In this document: positions 25,537-34,925 of the stretch, piece after piece
Position numbering within the stretch: the stretch's first letter is position 1
How the letters are laid out: each line of letters starts with the position of its first letter
DNA from: Alphaproteobacteria bacterium
GTDB taxonomy: Bacteria; Pseudomonadota; Alphaproteobacteria; Reyranellales; Reyranellaceae
Assembly: GCA_016870115.1 (NCBI GenBank)
Contig: VGCH01000018.1
Coordinates: 1-58,027 of the forward strand
Direction of reading: 5' to 3'
Length of the DNA: 58,027 bases
Position numbers and translations under genes: made by a program
Notes under the pieces: generated by a model
What the model saw: only the letters and a program-made list of their open reading frames with translations
Databases searched by the model: none
Told to the model about the DNA's origin: nothing

Positions 25537-26510
25537 CCTCGGTCTGCGTCTTCGGCGCGGGCGCGATTGGCGGCTTGCTCGCCGCGCGACTCGCCGCGTC
25601 GGGGACGGAGGTCGCGGTGGTGGCGCGCGGCCCGCATGCCGAGGCGATGCGTGCGCGCGGTCTGGTGCTTCGCGACGAGCGCGGCGAGAGCGTGACGCGG
25701 CCGCGCGTGATCGACGATCCGCGTGCGGCGGGGCCGCAGGACTATCTGGTACTGACGCTCAAGGCGCATTCGCTGCCCGGCGCGCTGCCACAGCTCGCAC
25801 CGCTCATCGGCTCTGCCACCACGATCGTGGCGGCCGTGAACGGCGTTCCCTGGTGGTACACGCACCGGCTGGGCCGGCCGTTCGAGGGCCGCCGTGTCGA
25901 GGCGGTCGATCCCGACGGCGCGGTCTCGGCCGCGCTGCCGCCCGCCCAGACGATGGGCTGCATCGTCTATCCCGCGGCCGATGTGCCGGAGCCCGGCGTG
26001 GTGCGGCACACCTACGGCGATCGCTTCACACTGGGTGAACCCGATGGCGGGCGCAGCGCGCGTGGCGCGCTCTTGTCCGAGCTGCTCATCAAGGCGGGGC
26101 TCAAGGCGCCGCTGCGGCCGCGCATCCGCGACGAACTCTGGGTCAAGCTCTGGGGCAACATGGCGTTCAATCCGCTGAGCGCGCTCACGACCGCGACGCT
26201 CGACCGGCTGATCGCCGATCCGGACACGCGCGCGGTGTGTCGCGCGCTGATGCTGGAGGGGCAGGCGGTCGCGGAGAAGCTGGGCGTGCGTTTCGCCATC
26301 GATGTTGATCGGCGGATCGCCGGCGGCGCCGAGGTGGGCGCACACAAGACCTCGATGTTGCAGGATCTGGAGCGGGGCAGGCCGCTCGAGATCGAGGCGC
26401 TGTTGGGCGCCGTCGTCGAAATGGCGGGGTGGGTGAACGTGCCGATGCCGATCGGCCAGGCGGTGCTGGCGCTGGTGCGTCAGCGCGCGCGGGAAGCGGG
26501 GATCCCATGA
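25533..26510 (+). CDS. panE: 2-dehydropantoate 2-reductase family protein
   Basis: 325 residues. The start GTG overlaps the stop of the ligase gene. N-terminal Rossmann motif VCVFGAGAIGGLLAARLA. The C-terminal helical domain has DELWVKLWGNMAFNPLSALT, with the conserved Lys/Asn pair, and GRPLEIEALLGAVVEMA. This pattern defines ketopantoate reductases (NADPH-dependent, pantothenate pathway). Many catabolic operons carry a second family member acting on other 2-oxo acids, so pantoate synthesis is not guaranteed here. The stop overlaps the start of the GNAT remnant (ATGA). Confidence 0.85.
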   Translation: MTSVCVFGAGAIGGLLAARLAASGTEVAVVARGPHAEAMRARGLVLRDERGESVTRPRVIDDPRAAGPQDYLVLTLKAHSLPGALPQLAPLIGSATTIVAAVNGVPWWYTHRLGRPFEGRRVEAVDPDGAVSAALPPAQTMGCIVYPAADVPEPGVVRHTYGDRFTLGEPDGGRSARGALLSELLIKAGLKAPLRPRIRDELWVKLWGNMAFNPLSALTTATLDRLIADPDTRAVCRALMLEGQAVAEKLGVRFAIDVDRRIAGGAEVGAHKTSMLQDLERGRPLEIEALLGAVVEMAGWVNVPMPIGQAVLALVRQRAREAGIP

Positions 26511-26934
26511 GTGACGCACCGATTGTCGTGTTCGACCCGATGCCGGCGGAACCGGCGGCGCATCGCGTCCGCGAAGGCGTCTATCTGCACAACGTCGCCA
26601 AGACCGGCCTCGATGAGTACGCGCCAGTCGGCTTCTTCCTGCGCAGCCCGCGCGGCGAGACGCTGGGCGGGTTGCTGGGCTCGATCTGGGGCGGCTGGCT
26701 GCACATCACGCATCTCTGGGTGTCGCAGGGCGCGCGCGGCGCCGGTCATGGCGCGCGCCTGCTGGCCGACGCGGAAGCCTACGCAAAGGAGAAGAGCTGC
26801 TTCGCCGCCACGCTCAAAACCACTCCTTCCAGGCCCGCCCGTTCTACGAGAAGCGCGGCTACGACGTCTTCGCCGAACTCCCGGACTTCCCTCTGGAGCA
26901 CGCGAAGTATTTCATGCGCAAAAACCTGGTCTAG
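26507..26934 (+). pseudogene. GNAT N-acetyltransferase, frameshifted
   Basis: The ATG overlaps the panE stop. The first ~104 codons read as a GNAT: GGLLGSIWGGWLHITHLWV, then QGARGAGHGARLLADAEAYA (acetyl-CoA loop), up to CFAATLK. At the A-run 26816-26819 the frame is lost. The -1 frame continues with NHSFQARPFYEKRGYDVFAEL and FPLEHAKYFMRKNLV, ending at TAG 26932-26934, which is exactly the expected GNAT C-terminus. Adding one A restores TLKNHSFQARPFY. This is either a recent one-base deletion, a sequencing or assembly error in a homopolymer, or (less likely) frameshifting. In the uninterrupted frame the protein would have a nonsense Thr/Ser/Arg tail to 26944. Confidence 0.85.
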
Positions 26935-26952
26935 ACGCACCTAAGGCCTTCG

Positions 26953-27801
26953 TTAGCCGGCCAACTCCCCCAACCGCTTGTCGAGCGCGAGCAGGTCCGC
27001 CCAGACCTGTCGTTTGCTGGCCGGCGTGCGCAGCAGGTACGCGGGGTGGAAGGTCGGCAGCGCCGGCACCGTGCGGCCGTCGCCAAGAGCGAGTTCCGTC
27101 CATTTGCCGCGCATCCGGATGATGCCGTCGGTGGTGTCGAGCAGCGCCTTGGCCGCGACACCGCCCGCCAGCAGCACGACCTTCGGCTGGGCAAGCTCGA
27201 TGTGGCGGCGCGTGAAGGCGAGGCAGATCGCCTGCTCGGCCGGCGTCGGCGTGCGATTGCCGGGCGGTCGCCAGAAGAGAATGTTGGTGATGTAGGCGTT
27301 CTCCGTCCGGCTGCGGCCGATCGCGGCCAGCATGCGGTCGAGCAACTGGCCGCTCACGCCCACGAAAGGCTTGCCGATCCGGTCCTCGTCGGCGCCCGGC
27401 GCCTCACCCACCACCATCAGCGGCGCGCCGGCTACGCCGTCGGCGAACACCGTGTGCTTGGCGGTGCGCTTCAGCGCGCAGCCATCGAAGGCGCGCACCG
27501 CCTCTTCCAGTTCCGCGATGCTGGTGCAGCGGCGCGCGATCTCGCCGGCATCGAGCGCGAGCTGCGGTGTTTCGATCGGCACTGGCGCGCGCGCGGGGGC
27601 CGCCGGCGTCGATGGAGGTGCGGTGCTTCTCGCGACGGGGGGCGCTGCGACAGCCGCTGGAACGGGCGCCGGCGCGGGGCGCGCCGTCTCGGGCCGCGTG
27701 AACCAGTCGGTCGGCACGTCGTCGATCGTCTCGTCGATGCCCTGCTCGACGTACCAGCGGAGCGCGGCGAGCGGATCGGCGGCGGGGTGGGGGGCGGTCA
27801 T
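26953..27801 (-). CDS. Family 4-like uracil-DNA glycosylase
   Basis: 282 residues from the ATG at 27801, which overlaps the stop of the MetX-like gene (ATGA). A Pro/Ala-rich N-terminal linker (about residues 45-85) precedes the glycosylase domain. The uracil-binding motifs are [19 protein letters not shown] and [11 protein letters not shown], with [18 protein letters not shown] between. It removes uracil from DNA (base excision repair). The four cysteines that hold the [4Fe-4S] cluster in thermophilic family-4 enzymes are not all here: one Cys remains at FDGC and Trp occupies the ITNxxxC position. Alphaproteobacterial members often share this. Confidence 0.85.
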   Translation of the reverse strand: MTAPHPAADPLAALRWYVEQGIDETIDDVPTDWFTRPETARPAPAPVPAAVAAPPVARSTAPPSTPAAPARAPVPIETPQLALDAGEIARRCTSIAELEEAVRAFDGCALKRTAKHTVFADGVAGAPLMVVGEAPGADEDRIGKPFVGVSGQLLDRMLAAIGRSRTENAYITNILFWRPPGNRTPTPAEQAICLAFTRRHIELAQPKVVLLAGGVAAKALLDTTDGIIRMRGKWTELALGDGRTVPALPTFHPAYLLRTPASKRQVWADLLALDKRLGELAG

Positions 27802-28862
27802 GTCAGGCGCTCGAGGAACCGCGCCAGGATCGGCGCCCACAGGGCGGCGTCGGCGTGACTCGCCATATGGCCGCGATCCGACGGCAGCTCGACATAGGTC
27901 ACATCGATGCCGGCGCGTCGCATGTCGCTCACATAGCCGGGCGACAGCGCGATATCGAACAGCTTGTCGGTCGGCGACTGGACATAGAGCACCTTCGACT
28001 TCACGCGGTCGTACTGGTGGGCGATGCCGAAGCTGTCGATCGCCTGGCGCAGCACCACCATCGAGTGGCCGTCATAGGTGGTGGCCCAGCGGCGCGCCTG
28101 GGCCCGGATCGCCGCCTCGCGTGCGCCGGCATCGGGGATTTGCGCGGCAAGGATCTCGTTCAGGCCGTAGCTCATCAGCGTCTCGAAGCGCAGCGCCTCC
28201 AGCGTGGCGGCGATGCCGCCGTTCTCGTAGTACCAGCCGCCGTTCCAGTTGGGGTCGGCCGCCAGCCGCGACTGGAGGCGGGCCAGCGCGCCGGCGTGAT
28301 TGGGCGCGGTCGGCGCGGTGACCGAAGGCACGACGGCGCGCGCGAAGCCGGGGAAAGACGCGGCCCACTGGAACGACTGGAAGCCGCCCATCGAGGGGCC
28401 GATCACGGCGGCGAGCCCCGGCAGGCCGAGCCCATCGACCAGGAGCTTCTGCGCCGCCACGATGTCGCGGATCGTGACCATGGGAAAGGTCGGACCATAG
28501 GGCTTGCCGGTGCGCGGGTCGGTCGAGGCCGGCCCGGTGCTCCCATGGCAGGAGCCGAGCGCGTTCACGCTCACGACGAAGAACCGGTCGGTGTCGATCG
28601 CCGCGCCGGGCCCGATCAGGGGGTCGAACCAGCCGACTTCCTCGGCCGGCACACCGCGACCGTGCTTGCCCGGGGCATAGCGCCCGGCGGCGTGGTGGCT
28701 CGAGGTGTAGCCGTGCACGATCAGGATCGCGTTGTCGCGCTGGGGCGAGAGCGTGCCGTAGGTCTCGTAGGCGAGTTCCAGGACCGGCAGCACGGTGCCG
28801 CTTTCCAGCCGGAACCCGGTCGTGGAGAAAAGCTGGCTCTCGATTCCGGTCATTCCCGGCAT
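27798..28862 (-). CDS. metX: MetX-like alpha/beta-hydrolase acyltransferase
   Basis: 354 residues. The homoserine O-acetyltransferase layout is clear: [43 protein letters not shown], a nucleophile elbow [13 protein letters not shown] and the C-terminal [10 protein letters not shown] with the catalytic His. MetX acetylates homoserine with acetyl-CoA in methionine synthesis. Several substrate-loop positions differ from textbook MetX, and family members with other substrates exist, so the gene symbol is tentative. Two candidate starts, ATG 28862 and ATG 28853; the first has a G-run at the right spacing. Divergent from ETF-QO. Confidence 0.8.
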   Translation of the reverse strand: MPGMTGIESQLFSTTGFRLESGTVLPVLELAYETYGTLSPQRDNAILIVHGYTSSHHAAGRYAPGKHGRGVPAEEVGWFDPLIGPGAAIDTDRFFVVSVNALGSCHGSTGPASTDPRTGKPYGPTFPMVTIRDIVAAQKLLVDGLGLPGLAAVIGPSMGGFQSFQWAASFPGFARAVVPSVTAPTAPNHAGALARLQSRLAADPNWNGGWYYENGGIAATLEALRFETLMSYGLNEILAAQIPDAGAREAAIRAQARRWATTYDGHSMVVLRQAIDSFGIAHQYDRVKSKVLYVQSPTDKLFDIALSPGYVSDMRRAGIDVTYVELPSDRGHMASHADAALWAPILARFLERLT

Positions 28863-28980
28863 GGTCCCCCCAGGTGCCGCCTGTGGCGATCCTGCCCGCG
28901 ACACGCTATCAATGGGGCAGGATCGCCCGCCCCCCCGCGGTGCGTCCATCTGGAAATGGATCGTGCGAAACGGAGCCGAC

Positions 28981-30630
28981 ATGGCGCGCGAGGCAATGGA
29001 GTACGATGTGGTGATCGTGGGCGCCGGGCCGGCGGGCCTCGCGGCGGCGATCCGGCTGAAGCAGCTCGCGGCCGAGGCGGGCCGGGACGTCTCCGTCTGT
29101 ATCCTGGAAAAGGGCTCCGAGGTCGGCGCCCATATCCTGTCCGGCGCGGTGATGGACCCGATCGCGCTGAACGAACTGATCCCCGACTGGAAGCACAAGG
29201 GGGCACCGCTCGATACGCCGGTGACCGACGATCGCTTCCTGTGGCTGACGCCCAAGCACTCGATCCGGTTTCCCAACTTCACGCTGCCGCCGCTGATGAA
29301 CAATCACGGCAACTACATCGTGAGCCTCGGCAATGTCTGCCGCTGGCTCGGCCAGCAGGCCGAGGCGCTGGGGGTCGAGATCTATCCCGGCTTCGCCGCC
29401 GCCGAGGTGCTGTTCAATGACGACGGCAGCGTGAAGGGCGTCGCTACCGGCGACATGGGCGTCTCGCGGACCGGCGACCAGAAGGACAGCTACACGCCCG
29501 GCATGGAGCTGCACGCCAAGTACACGCTGATCGGCGAGGGCGTGCGCGGCTCGCTCGCCAAACAGCTGATGGTCAAATTCGGCCTGCGCGAGGGCGTCGA
29601 TCCGCAGAAGTTCGGCATCGGGCTGAAGGAGCTCTGGCAGGTCGATCCGGCGCTGCACAAGCCCGGGCTGGTGGTGCACACGCAAGGCTGGCCGCTCGGC
29701 GAGAACGGCGCCCAGGGCGGCTCGTTCATGTACCATTTCGGCGAAAATCTCGTGTCGATCGGCGTGGTCGTGCATCTCGCCTACGACAATCCCTACATCT
29801 CGCCGTTCGACGAGTTCCAGCGCTTCAAGCAGCACCCGCATGTCGCGGAGTACTTCAAGGGCGGCAAGCGGCTGGGCTATGGCGCGCGCGCCATCAACGA
29901 GGGCGGGCTGCAGTCGATTCCGAAGCTGGTGTTTCCGGGCGGCGTGCTGATCGGCTGTTCGGCCGGCTTCGTGAACGTGCCGCGTATCAAGGGCAGCCAC
30001 AACGCCATGAAGAGCGGCATGTTGGCCGCCGAGTCGGCCTTCGCGGCGCTCGGCGCCGAGCGACACCACGACGAGCTCGCCGATTATCCGGCGGCGCTCA
30101 AGGCCTCGTGGGTCTGGAAGGACCTCGACAAGGTGCGCAACGTCAAGCCGTCGCTGCAATGGGGCACCGTGCTGGGCACGCTCTATGGCGGGCTCGATAT
30201 GTGGCTGCACGATCTCGGCATCCGCGTGCCGTGGACGCTGAAGCACCACAAGGCCGATCACGAAGCGCTGCGTCCGGCGAGCGAGTTCAGCCCGATAACC
30301 TATCCGCGCCCCGACGGCGTGCTGAGCTTCGACAAACCCTCCTCGGTGTTCCTCTCGAACACCAACCATGAGGAAGACCAGCCGGTGCATCTGCGGCTGC
30401 GCGATCCCTCGATCCCGATTTCGATCAACCTGCCGCTCTACGACGAACCGGCGCAACGTTACTGCCCGGCCGGCGTCTATGAGGTGGTCGTGGAGGGCGG
30501 CGCGCCGCGCTTCCAGATCAACGCGCAGAACTGCGTGCACTGCAAGACGTGCGATATCAAGGATCCGGCGCAGAACATCGACTGGGCCGTGCCCGAGGGC
30601 GGCGGCGGTCCCAACTATCCCGGCATGTGA
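28981..30630 (+). CDS. Electron transfer flavoprotein-ubiquinone oxidoreductase
   Basis: 549 residues, matching the family. It carries electrons from acyl-CoA dehydrogenases, via ETF, to ubiquinone at the membrane. The N-terminal FAD motif is [15 protein letters not shown] (GxGxxG at residues 14-19). Further blocks are [32 protein letters not shown] and [22 protein letters not shown]. The [4Fe-4S] cysteines are at residues 495, 518, 521 and 524 (CPAGVYE and [10 protein letters not shown]). The start ATG at 28981 has GGAG upstream. It serves the several acyl-CoA dehydrogenases in this window and elsewhere. A TPR protein gene follows 5 bp downstream. Confidence 0.96.
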   Translation: MAREAMEYDVVIVGAGPAGLAAAIRLKQLAAEAGRDVSVCILEKGSEVGAHILSGAVMDPIALNELIPDWKHKGAPLDTPVTDDRFLWLTPKHSIRFPNFTLPPLMNNHGNYIVSLGNVCRWLGQQAEALGVEIYPGFAAAEVLFNDDGSVKGVATGDMGVSRTGDQKDSYTPGMELHAKYTLIGEGVRGSLAKQLMVKFGLREGVDPQKFGIGLKELWQVDPALHKPGLVVHTQGWPLGENGAQGGSFMYHFGENLVSIGVVVHLAYDNPYISPFDEFQRFKQHPHVAEYFKGGKRLGYGARAINEGGLQSIPKLVFPGGVLIGCSAGFVNVPRIKGSHNAMKSGMLAAESAFAALGAERHHDELADYPAALKASWVWKDLDKVRNVKPSLQWGTVLGTLYGGLDMWLHDLGIRVPWTLKHHKADHEALRPASEFSPITYPRPDGVLSFDKPSSVFLSNTNHEEDQPVHLRLRDPSIPISINLPLYDEPAQRYCPAGVYEVVVEGGAPRFQINAQNCVHCKTCDIKDPAQNIDWAVPEGGGGPNYPGM

Positions 30631-30635
30631 GCGCG

Positions 30636-32432
30636 ATGAAGCCGTTCTTTCCGTCGATCGCCGCGATACTGCTGGCTCTCGCCGCACTTGCGCCCGCGAC
30701 TCTGGCCCAACAGGACCCGTCGCCGCGGCTGAAATCGCCGCCCCCGCCGCAACAGGCGCAAGGCCAGCCGCAGCGCCGGCCGCCGGCCCGGCCGGTCGTC
30801 GGGGTCTCGGGCCGCTATCTCGCCGCCCGCGTCGCCGAGCAGATGAACGACTATGACGCGGCGAGCGGCTACGCGGATGTCGCCATGGGCGCGATGCCCC
30901 AGGACGACGAGCTGCGCTACACCGCCTTTCGGCTGCGCCTCTATGCCGGTCGCATCGAACCTGCCGCACAGCTCGCGCCGCATGTGCTGACCGAGCGGCC
31001 GACCGACGGCTTCGCCAATCTGGTGATGGCGTTGCAGGCGGTTAAGCGCGGCGACGCGCGGGCGGCCGAAGCGCAGCTCAACCGGATCGGCGCGGAGAAC
31101 CAGCTTGGACCTCTCAAGGACTATGTCCTCGCCTGGATGAAGGCGGGACAGAAGGACTTCGCCGGGGCCCGCACCCACCTCGCCAAGTTGAAGCCGGCCG
31201 CAGGCCAGCGCGCCGAGGCACCGGCGCTGGTGATCGAAGCGCAGATCGACGAGCTGGCGGGCGACCGCGCCGCCGCCGAGACGAAGTATCGTCGCGCTGT
31301 GGAGCTGGATCGCGCCGGTCTGCGCACCACAATCGCGGTCGCCGACGGGCTGCGGCGGCTCGGCAAGGCCGACGAGGCGCGCACGCTGCTGCGCGTCTAT
31401 GGCGAGAAGCACAGCGACTCTGTGGTGATGGACCCGCTGCTCGCGGCCAACGCCCAGCCGCGCCCGCTCACACCGGCCATCGGGATCTCCGAAATCCTGT
31501 TCGATATCGGCGGCATCCTGGGCGCCGATCCGCGCCAACAGCGCGCCGATCTGGCGCTGGTGTTCCTCAACCTGGCGGTGGATCTGCGGCCCGATCACGA
31601 TTTCGCGCTGCTGATGATGTCGGGCCTGTTCGAGCAGTTCGAGAACATTCCCAAGGCGGTGGCGACGCTCCAACGCATTCCGGTCGCCTCGCCGCTCTCC
31701 TGGCAGGCGCGGCTGCGCGCGGCCTCGCTCGACGCGCAGCAGGATCGCATTGAACAGGCGGTCGAGCGTCTGCGCGCCCTGATGGCCGAGAAGCCCGAGC
31801 GCATCGACGCCGCTATCGCGTTGGGTGACGTGCTGCGCACCAAGGAGCGTTTCGCCGCGTCGGTGGCCGCGTACGATGTCGCGATCCGGCGGCTGAAGTC
31901 GGTCGAGGAGCGGCATTGGGTGCTGTTCTTCAGTCGCGGCATCGGGCTGGAGCGCACGAAGCAGTGGCCCAAGGCGGAAGCCGACATGAAGCGCGCGCTC
32001 GAGCTCGCGCCCGAGCAGCCCTATGTGCTGAACTATCTCGGCTACAGCTGGATCGACCAGGGCATGCATCTTAAGGAGGGGATGAACCTCCTGAAGCGGG
32101 CCACCGATCTCAGGCCCGACGACGGCGCGATCAGCGACAGCGTCGGCTGGGCCTACTACCGGATCGGCAAGTTCGAAACGGCGGTCGAGTGGCTGGAGAA
32201 GGCCGCCGAGCAGAAGGGCGACGACGCGACCATCGTCGAGCATCTGGGCGATGCCTATTGGCATGTCGGACGCAAGCGCGAGGCGCGTTTCCAGTGGGAG
32301 CGCGCGCTGCGCCAGAAGCCGGAGAAAGACCGCGTGCCGATTCTGAACGACAAGCTGGTGAACGGTCTCACGCCGGGCAATGACAAGCCCACGGTCTACG
32401 AGAAGCCGGCGGACCGTCCGCAAGGCGGCTGA
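30636..32432 (+). CDS. Exported tetratricopeptide-repeat protein
   Basis: 598 residues with a Sec signal peptide (MKPFFPSIAAILLALAALAPATLAQ, AxA-type cleavage near residue 24), followed by a Pro/Gln-rich linker and then helical repeats to the end. Recognisable TPR units include GDRAAAETKYRRAVELDRAG, KQWPKAEADMKRALELAPEQPYVLNYLGYSWIDQG, GWAYYRIGKFETAVEWLEKA and GDAYWHVGRKREARFQWERAL. The set FLNYLGYSWIDQG...SVGWAYYRxGxFExAVxWLEKA is conserved across alphaproteobacteria. A periplasmic scaffold is likely; function not established. It sits between ETF-QO (5 bp upstream) and ispE (8 bp downstream), probably in one transcript. Confidence 0.9.
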   Translation: MKPFFPSIAAILLALAALAPATLAQQDPSPRLKSPPPPQQAQGQPQRRPPARPVVGVSGRYLAARVAEQMNDYDAASGYADVAMGAMPQDDELRYTAFRLRLYAGRIEPAAQLAPHVLTERPTDGFANLVMALQAVKRGDARAAEAQLNRIGAENQLGPLKDYVLAWMKAGQKDFAGARTHLAKLKPAAGQRAEAPALVIEAQIDELAGDRAAAETKYRRAVELDRAGLRTTIAVADGLRRLGKADEARTLLRVYGEKHSDSVVMDPLLAANAQPRPLTPAIGISEILFDIGGILGADPRQQRADLALVFLNLAVDLRPDHDFALLMMSGLFEQFENIPKAVATLQRIPVASPLSWQARLRAASLDAQQDRIEQAVERLRALMAEKPERIDAAIALGDVLRTKERFAASVAAYDVAIRRLKSVEERHWVLFFSRGIGLERTKQWPKAEADMKRALELAPEQPYVLNYLGYSWIDQGMHLKEGMNLLKRATDLRPDDGAISDSVGWAYYRIGKFETAVEWLEKAAEQKGDDATIVEHLGDAYWHVGRKREARFQWERALRQKPEKDRVPILNDKLVNGLTPGNDKPTVYEKPADRPQGG

Positions 32433-32440
32433 GCCGCGCG

Positions 32441-33286
32441 ATGCCGCTCACCCGGCTCGCGCGCGCCAAGCTCAATCTATGGCTCGAGATCGTGGGCCGG
32501 CGCGACGACGGCTATCATCTGCTCGACTCGCTCGCGGTCTTTGTCGATCTCGCCGATACGATCGAAGTCGCGCCTGCAGGCGGCCTCTCGCTCGCAGTGC
32601 GGGGACCGCTCGCCGGCGCTTTGGAGGGTGAGTCCGACAATCTCGCCCTGCGGGCGGCTCGTCGGCTCGCCGACGGGGCGGGCGTCGCGCCGCGCGCGGC
32701 GATCACGCTCGTAAAGTCCATCCCCGTCGCCGCCGGTCTCGGCGGCGGCTCGGCCGACGCGGCAGCGACGTTGCAGGCTCTGGTCGAGCTGTGGCGCCTT
32801 GCGCTGCCGCAGGACGAGCTGTTCGATCTCGCGGCCACACTCGGCGCCGACGTTCCGATGTGTCTGGCCGGCCGGCCGGTATTCGTGGGCGGCGTGGGCG
32901 AGCGCCTGCGCCCCGCGCCGCCGCTACCGCCCTTTGCGGTGCTGCTGGTCAATCCCGGCGTCGCGCTCGCGACCAGCGATGTTTTCGCCGCGCGGCGGGG
33001 GCCGTTTCGCGAGCCCGTGCCGCCGGTTGTGGGCTGGCACGATCCGGGGGCGTTCCTTGCGCTCCTGCGCGCGCGGGCGAACGATCTGGAGGCGCCGGCG
33101 ATTGCCTGTGCGCCGGTTGTCGGCGATCTGCTCGGTCGGCTGCGCGCCAGTGCGGGCGTACGCTACGCCGCGATGAGCGGCAGCGGGGCCACCTGCTTTG
33201 CGCTCTACGACAGCGATGCCAGCGCGCGCGCCGTCGCGGCGACGCTGCCGGACGGCTGGTGGCGCCACGTTGGCACCTGGGCGTGA
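32441..33286 (+). CDS. ispE: 4-diphosphocytidyl-2-C-methyl-D-erythritol kinase
   Basis: 281 residues, a GHMP kinase of the MEP isoprenoid pathway that phosphorylates CDP-ME at the 2-hydroxyl. Signatures are the N-terminal RAKLNLWLEIVGRRDDGYH, the ATP-binding PVAAGLGGGSADAAATL (around residues 95-110) and the C-terminal YAAMSGSGATCFALYD. The essential Lys (AKLNL) and Asp (GADVPMCL) are present. It lies directly after the TPR protein gene, an order often seen in Rhodospirillales and relatives. It nearly abuts the convergent Sel1/PGB gene (4 bp apart) with no terminator hairpin. Confidence 0.96.
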   Translation: MPLTRLARAKLNLWLEIVGRRDDGYHLLDSLAVFVDLADTIEVAPAGGLSLAVRGPLAGALEGESDNLALRAARRLADGAGVAPRAAITLVKSIPVAAGLGGGSADAAATLQALVELWRLALPQDELFDLAATLGADVPMCLAGRPVFVGGVGERLRPAPPLPPFAVLLVNPGVALATSDVFAARRGPFREPVPPVVGWHDPGAFLALLRARANDLEAPAIACAPVVGDLLGRLRASAGVRYAAMSGSGATCFALYDSDASARAVAATLPDGWWRHVGTWA

Positions 33287-33290
33287 GGCG

Positions 33291-34916
33291 TCAGGGTCGT
33301 TTGGGCGCGGTGAGGTCGCGCATTTCCTTCAGCTGATCGAACACCGCGCGGCCCGGCTCGCCGATTTCACGCGTGCCCATCGCTCTTTCGAAGGCACGGA
33401 TGGCGCCGCGCGTGCCAGGGCCGAGCAAGCCATCGACCGTGTCGTTGTAGAACTTGAGATCACGCAGCATCGCCTGGATCGCCTTGATCTGATCCGGCGC
33501 CGCGGCGGGCCAGGCATCGGGATCGGGCGGCTCGACCTTCGCCGGTTCGGGTTTCGGCGGCTCGGCCTTGGCTTCGGGCTTGGGCTCCGGTGCTGCCGGC
33601 GGAGTTGGGGCCGGCGGGGGCAGGGCGGTAGCCCCGGCGGCGTCGCGTTTGGCGATGGCCTCGCGCAGCGCCACAAAGAGCTCACGCGAGGATTCGCCCG
33701 TCTCGCGCAGCCCTTGGGCCCGCTGGAAATCTCGGATCGCCGTGCGGGTCACTGGACCGATGGCGCCATCCGGCTTGTCGCGCAACAGCTTGAGATCGAG
33801 AAGCGCTTGCTGGATGGCGGCGATCTGCTCGCTCTGGGTACGCGGCCAGCCCGGCGGATCGGGCTCGGGCGGCGGGGCTGGCGCGGCGACCGGCGCCGCC
33901 CGTGAAGGCGGCCTGGGCACAATTCCGGCCGCTTGCAGCGCTTCGACGATCTCGCGGAACTCGGTGCGGCCGACGCTCTGCGCGCGTTCTAGCTCGGCCG
34001 GGGTAAGCGCGCGTTGCAGCACCTGCGCGCGCTGTGTCGCCGTCTTGGCAAGCGTCGTCTCGGTCCCGCGATTGGCCTGGCGTTCGAACTCGGCGGTGAT
34101 TGCGAACCACGCCAGTGCCAGCGGCGGATCTTTCGGCACGACGTCGCCGCGCTCATAGGTATCGCCGAGCGTGAACATCGATGCCGCCATTCCCTGCCGC
34201 GCCGCCGAGCGCAGCAGATCGACCGCCTCGCGGCCGCTGCGCGCGGCGCCCTTTCCGTCCCGCAGGAGCAGCGCCAGATTGTGCTTGGCGGTGGGAACGT
34301 TCGCCTCGACCGCGCGCCGATACCACTCGACCGCCTTGGTGGAGTCGCGCGCGACCACGAAACCGCGCTCGTACATCACGCCGACGTTGAACGCGGCCTG
34401 CCCCGACCCGGACTGCGCCGCGCGCAGCAACCAGCCGGCGCCCGCCGACTGGTCGCGCGTGACGCCGATGCCCTGGATCAGGCGCTGCGCGAGCTCGTCC
34501 ATCGCGGCCGTGTCGCCGCCCTCCGCGCGCGCGCGCACGTCATCGATCGGAATCTGGCTCCAGTCGGTCGGAGTGGTGGCACCCGGCGCGGCCGCGATGT
34601 CGGCGGACGTCGCGGGCGGCGGAGGATCGGGTGCGGGTATTGCGGAGGCGGGCAGGATGGCGGGTGCCGGTGGCGTGGGCGGCGGCGCCGGCGCGGCCGA
34701 CGGCGCGGGAGCGGCCGGCGGCGCGCTTGCCCTCTGCGGCGGCGCGTCCGGCGGGCTGTAGCCCACCCACGCCGCGACGCCGACCGCCAACATCAGCACG
34801 ACGACGGAGGCGCCGATGGCGAGCCCGCGCCGGCGCGCGGCGCCGTCGTCCATCGGCGTCGGCCAATTCAGACCGCGCGCGCCGTCGTTCGCCTTGCCGG
34901 GATCGCCGTCGCTCAT
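33291..34916 (-). CDS. Sel1-repeat and double peptidoglycan-binding envelope protein
   Basis: 541 residues. One membrane anchor follows a short cytoplasmic N-terminus (LAIGASVVVLMLAVGVAAWVG, about residues 30-50). Then come a Pro/Ala-rich linker, Sel1-like repeats (about residues 130-290, for example GSGQAAFNVGVMYERGFVVARDSTKAVEWYRRA and NVPTAKHNLALLLRDGKGAARSGREAVDLL), and two peptidoglycan-binding units, each ending in a DGxxGPxTRxAIRxFxRAxG signature (about 365-425 and 465-525). It probably spans the periplasm and binds the cell wall; similar multi-domain proteins act in envelope stress and cell-cycle control in alphaproteobacteria. Downstream of heme A synthase by 9 bp on the same strand... 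transcription runs from ctaA side inward. Confidence 0.88.
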   Translation of the reverse strand: MSDGDPGKANDGARGLNWPTPMDDGAARRRGLAIGASVVVLMLAVGVAAWVGYSPPDAPPQRASAPPAAPAPSAAPAPPPTPPAPAILPASAIPAPDPPPPATSADIAAAPGATTPTDWSQIPIDDVRARAEGGDTAAMDELAQRLIQGIGVTRDQSAGAGWLLRAAQSGSGQAAFNVGVMYERGFVVARDSTKAVEWYRRAVEANVPTAKHNLALLLRDGKGAARSGREAVDLLRSAARQGMAASMFTLGDTYERGDVVPKDPPLALAWFAITAEFERQANRGTETTLAKTATQRAQVLQRALTPAELERAQSVGRTEFREIVEALQAAGIVPRPPSRAAPVAAPAPPPEPDPPGWPRTQSEQIAAIQQALLDLKLLRDKPDGAIGPVTRTAIRDFQRAQGLRETGESSRELFVALREAIAKRDAAGATALPPPAPTPPAAPEPKPEAKAEPPKPEPAKVEPPDPDAWPAAAPDQIKAIQAMLRDLKFYNDTVDGLLGPGTRGAIRAFERAMGTREIGEPGRAVFDQLKEMRDLTAPKRP

Positions 34917-34925
34917 GCCCCGAGA

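Noticed and set aside
26816-26819. Programmed -1 frameshift site in the GNAT gene
   Set aside because: CTCAAAACC is not a slippery X-XXY-YYZ heptamer in the right phase and GNATs are not known to use frameshifting; a deletion or error is simpler.
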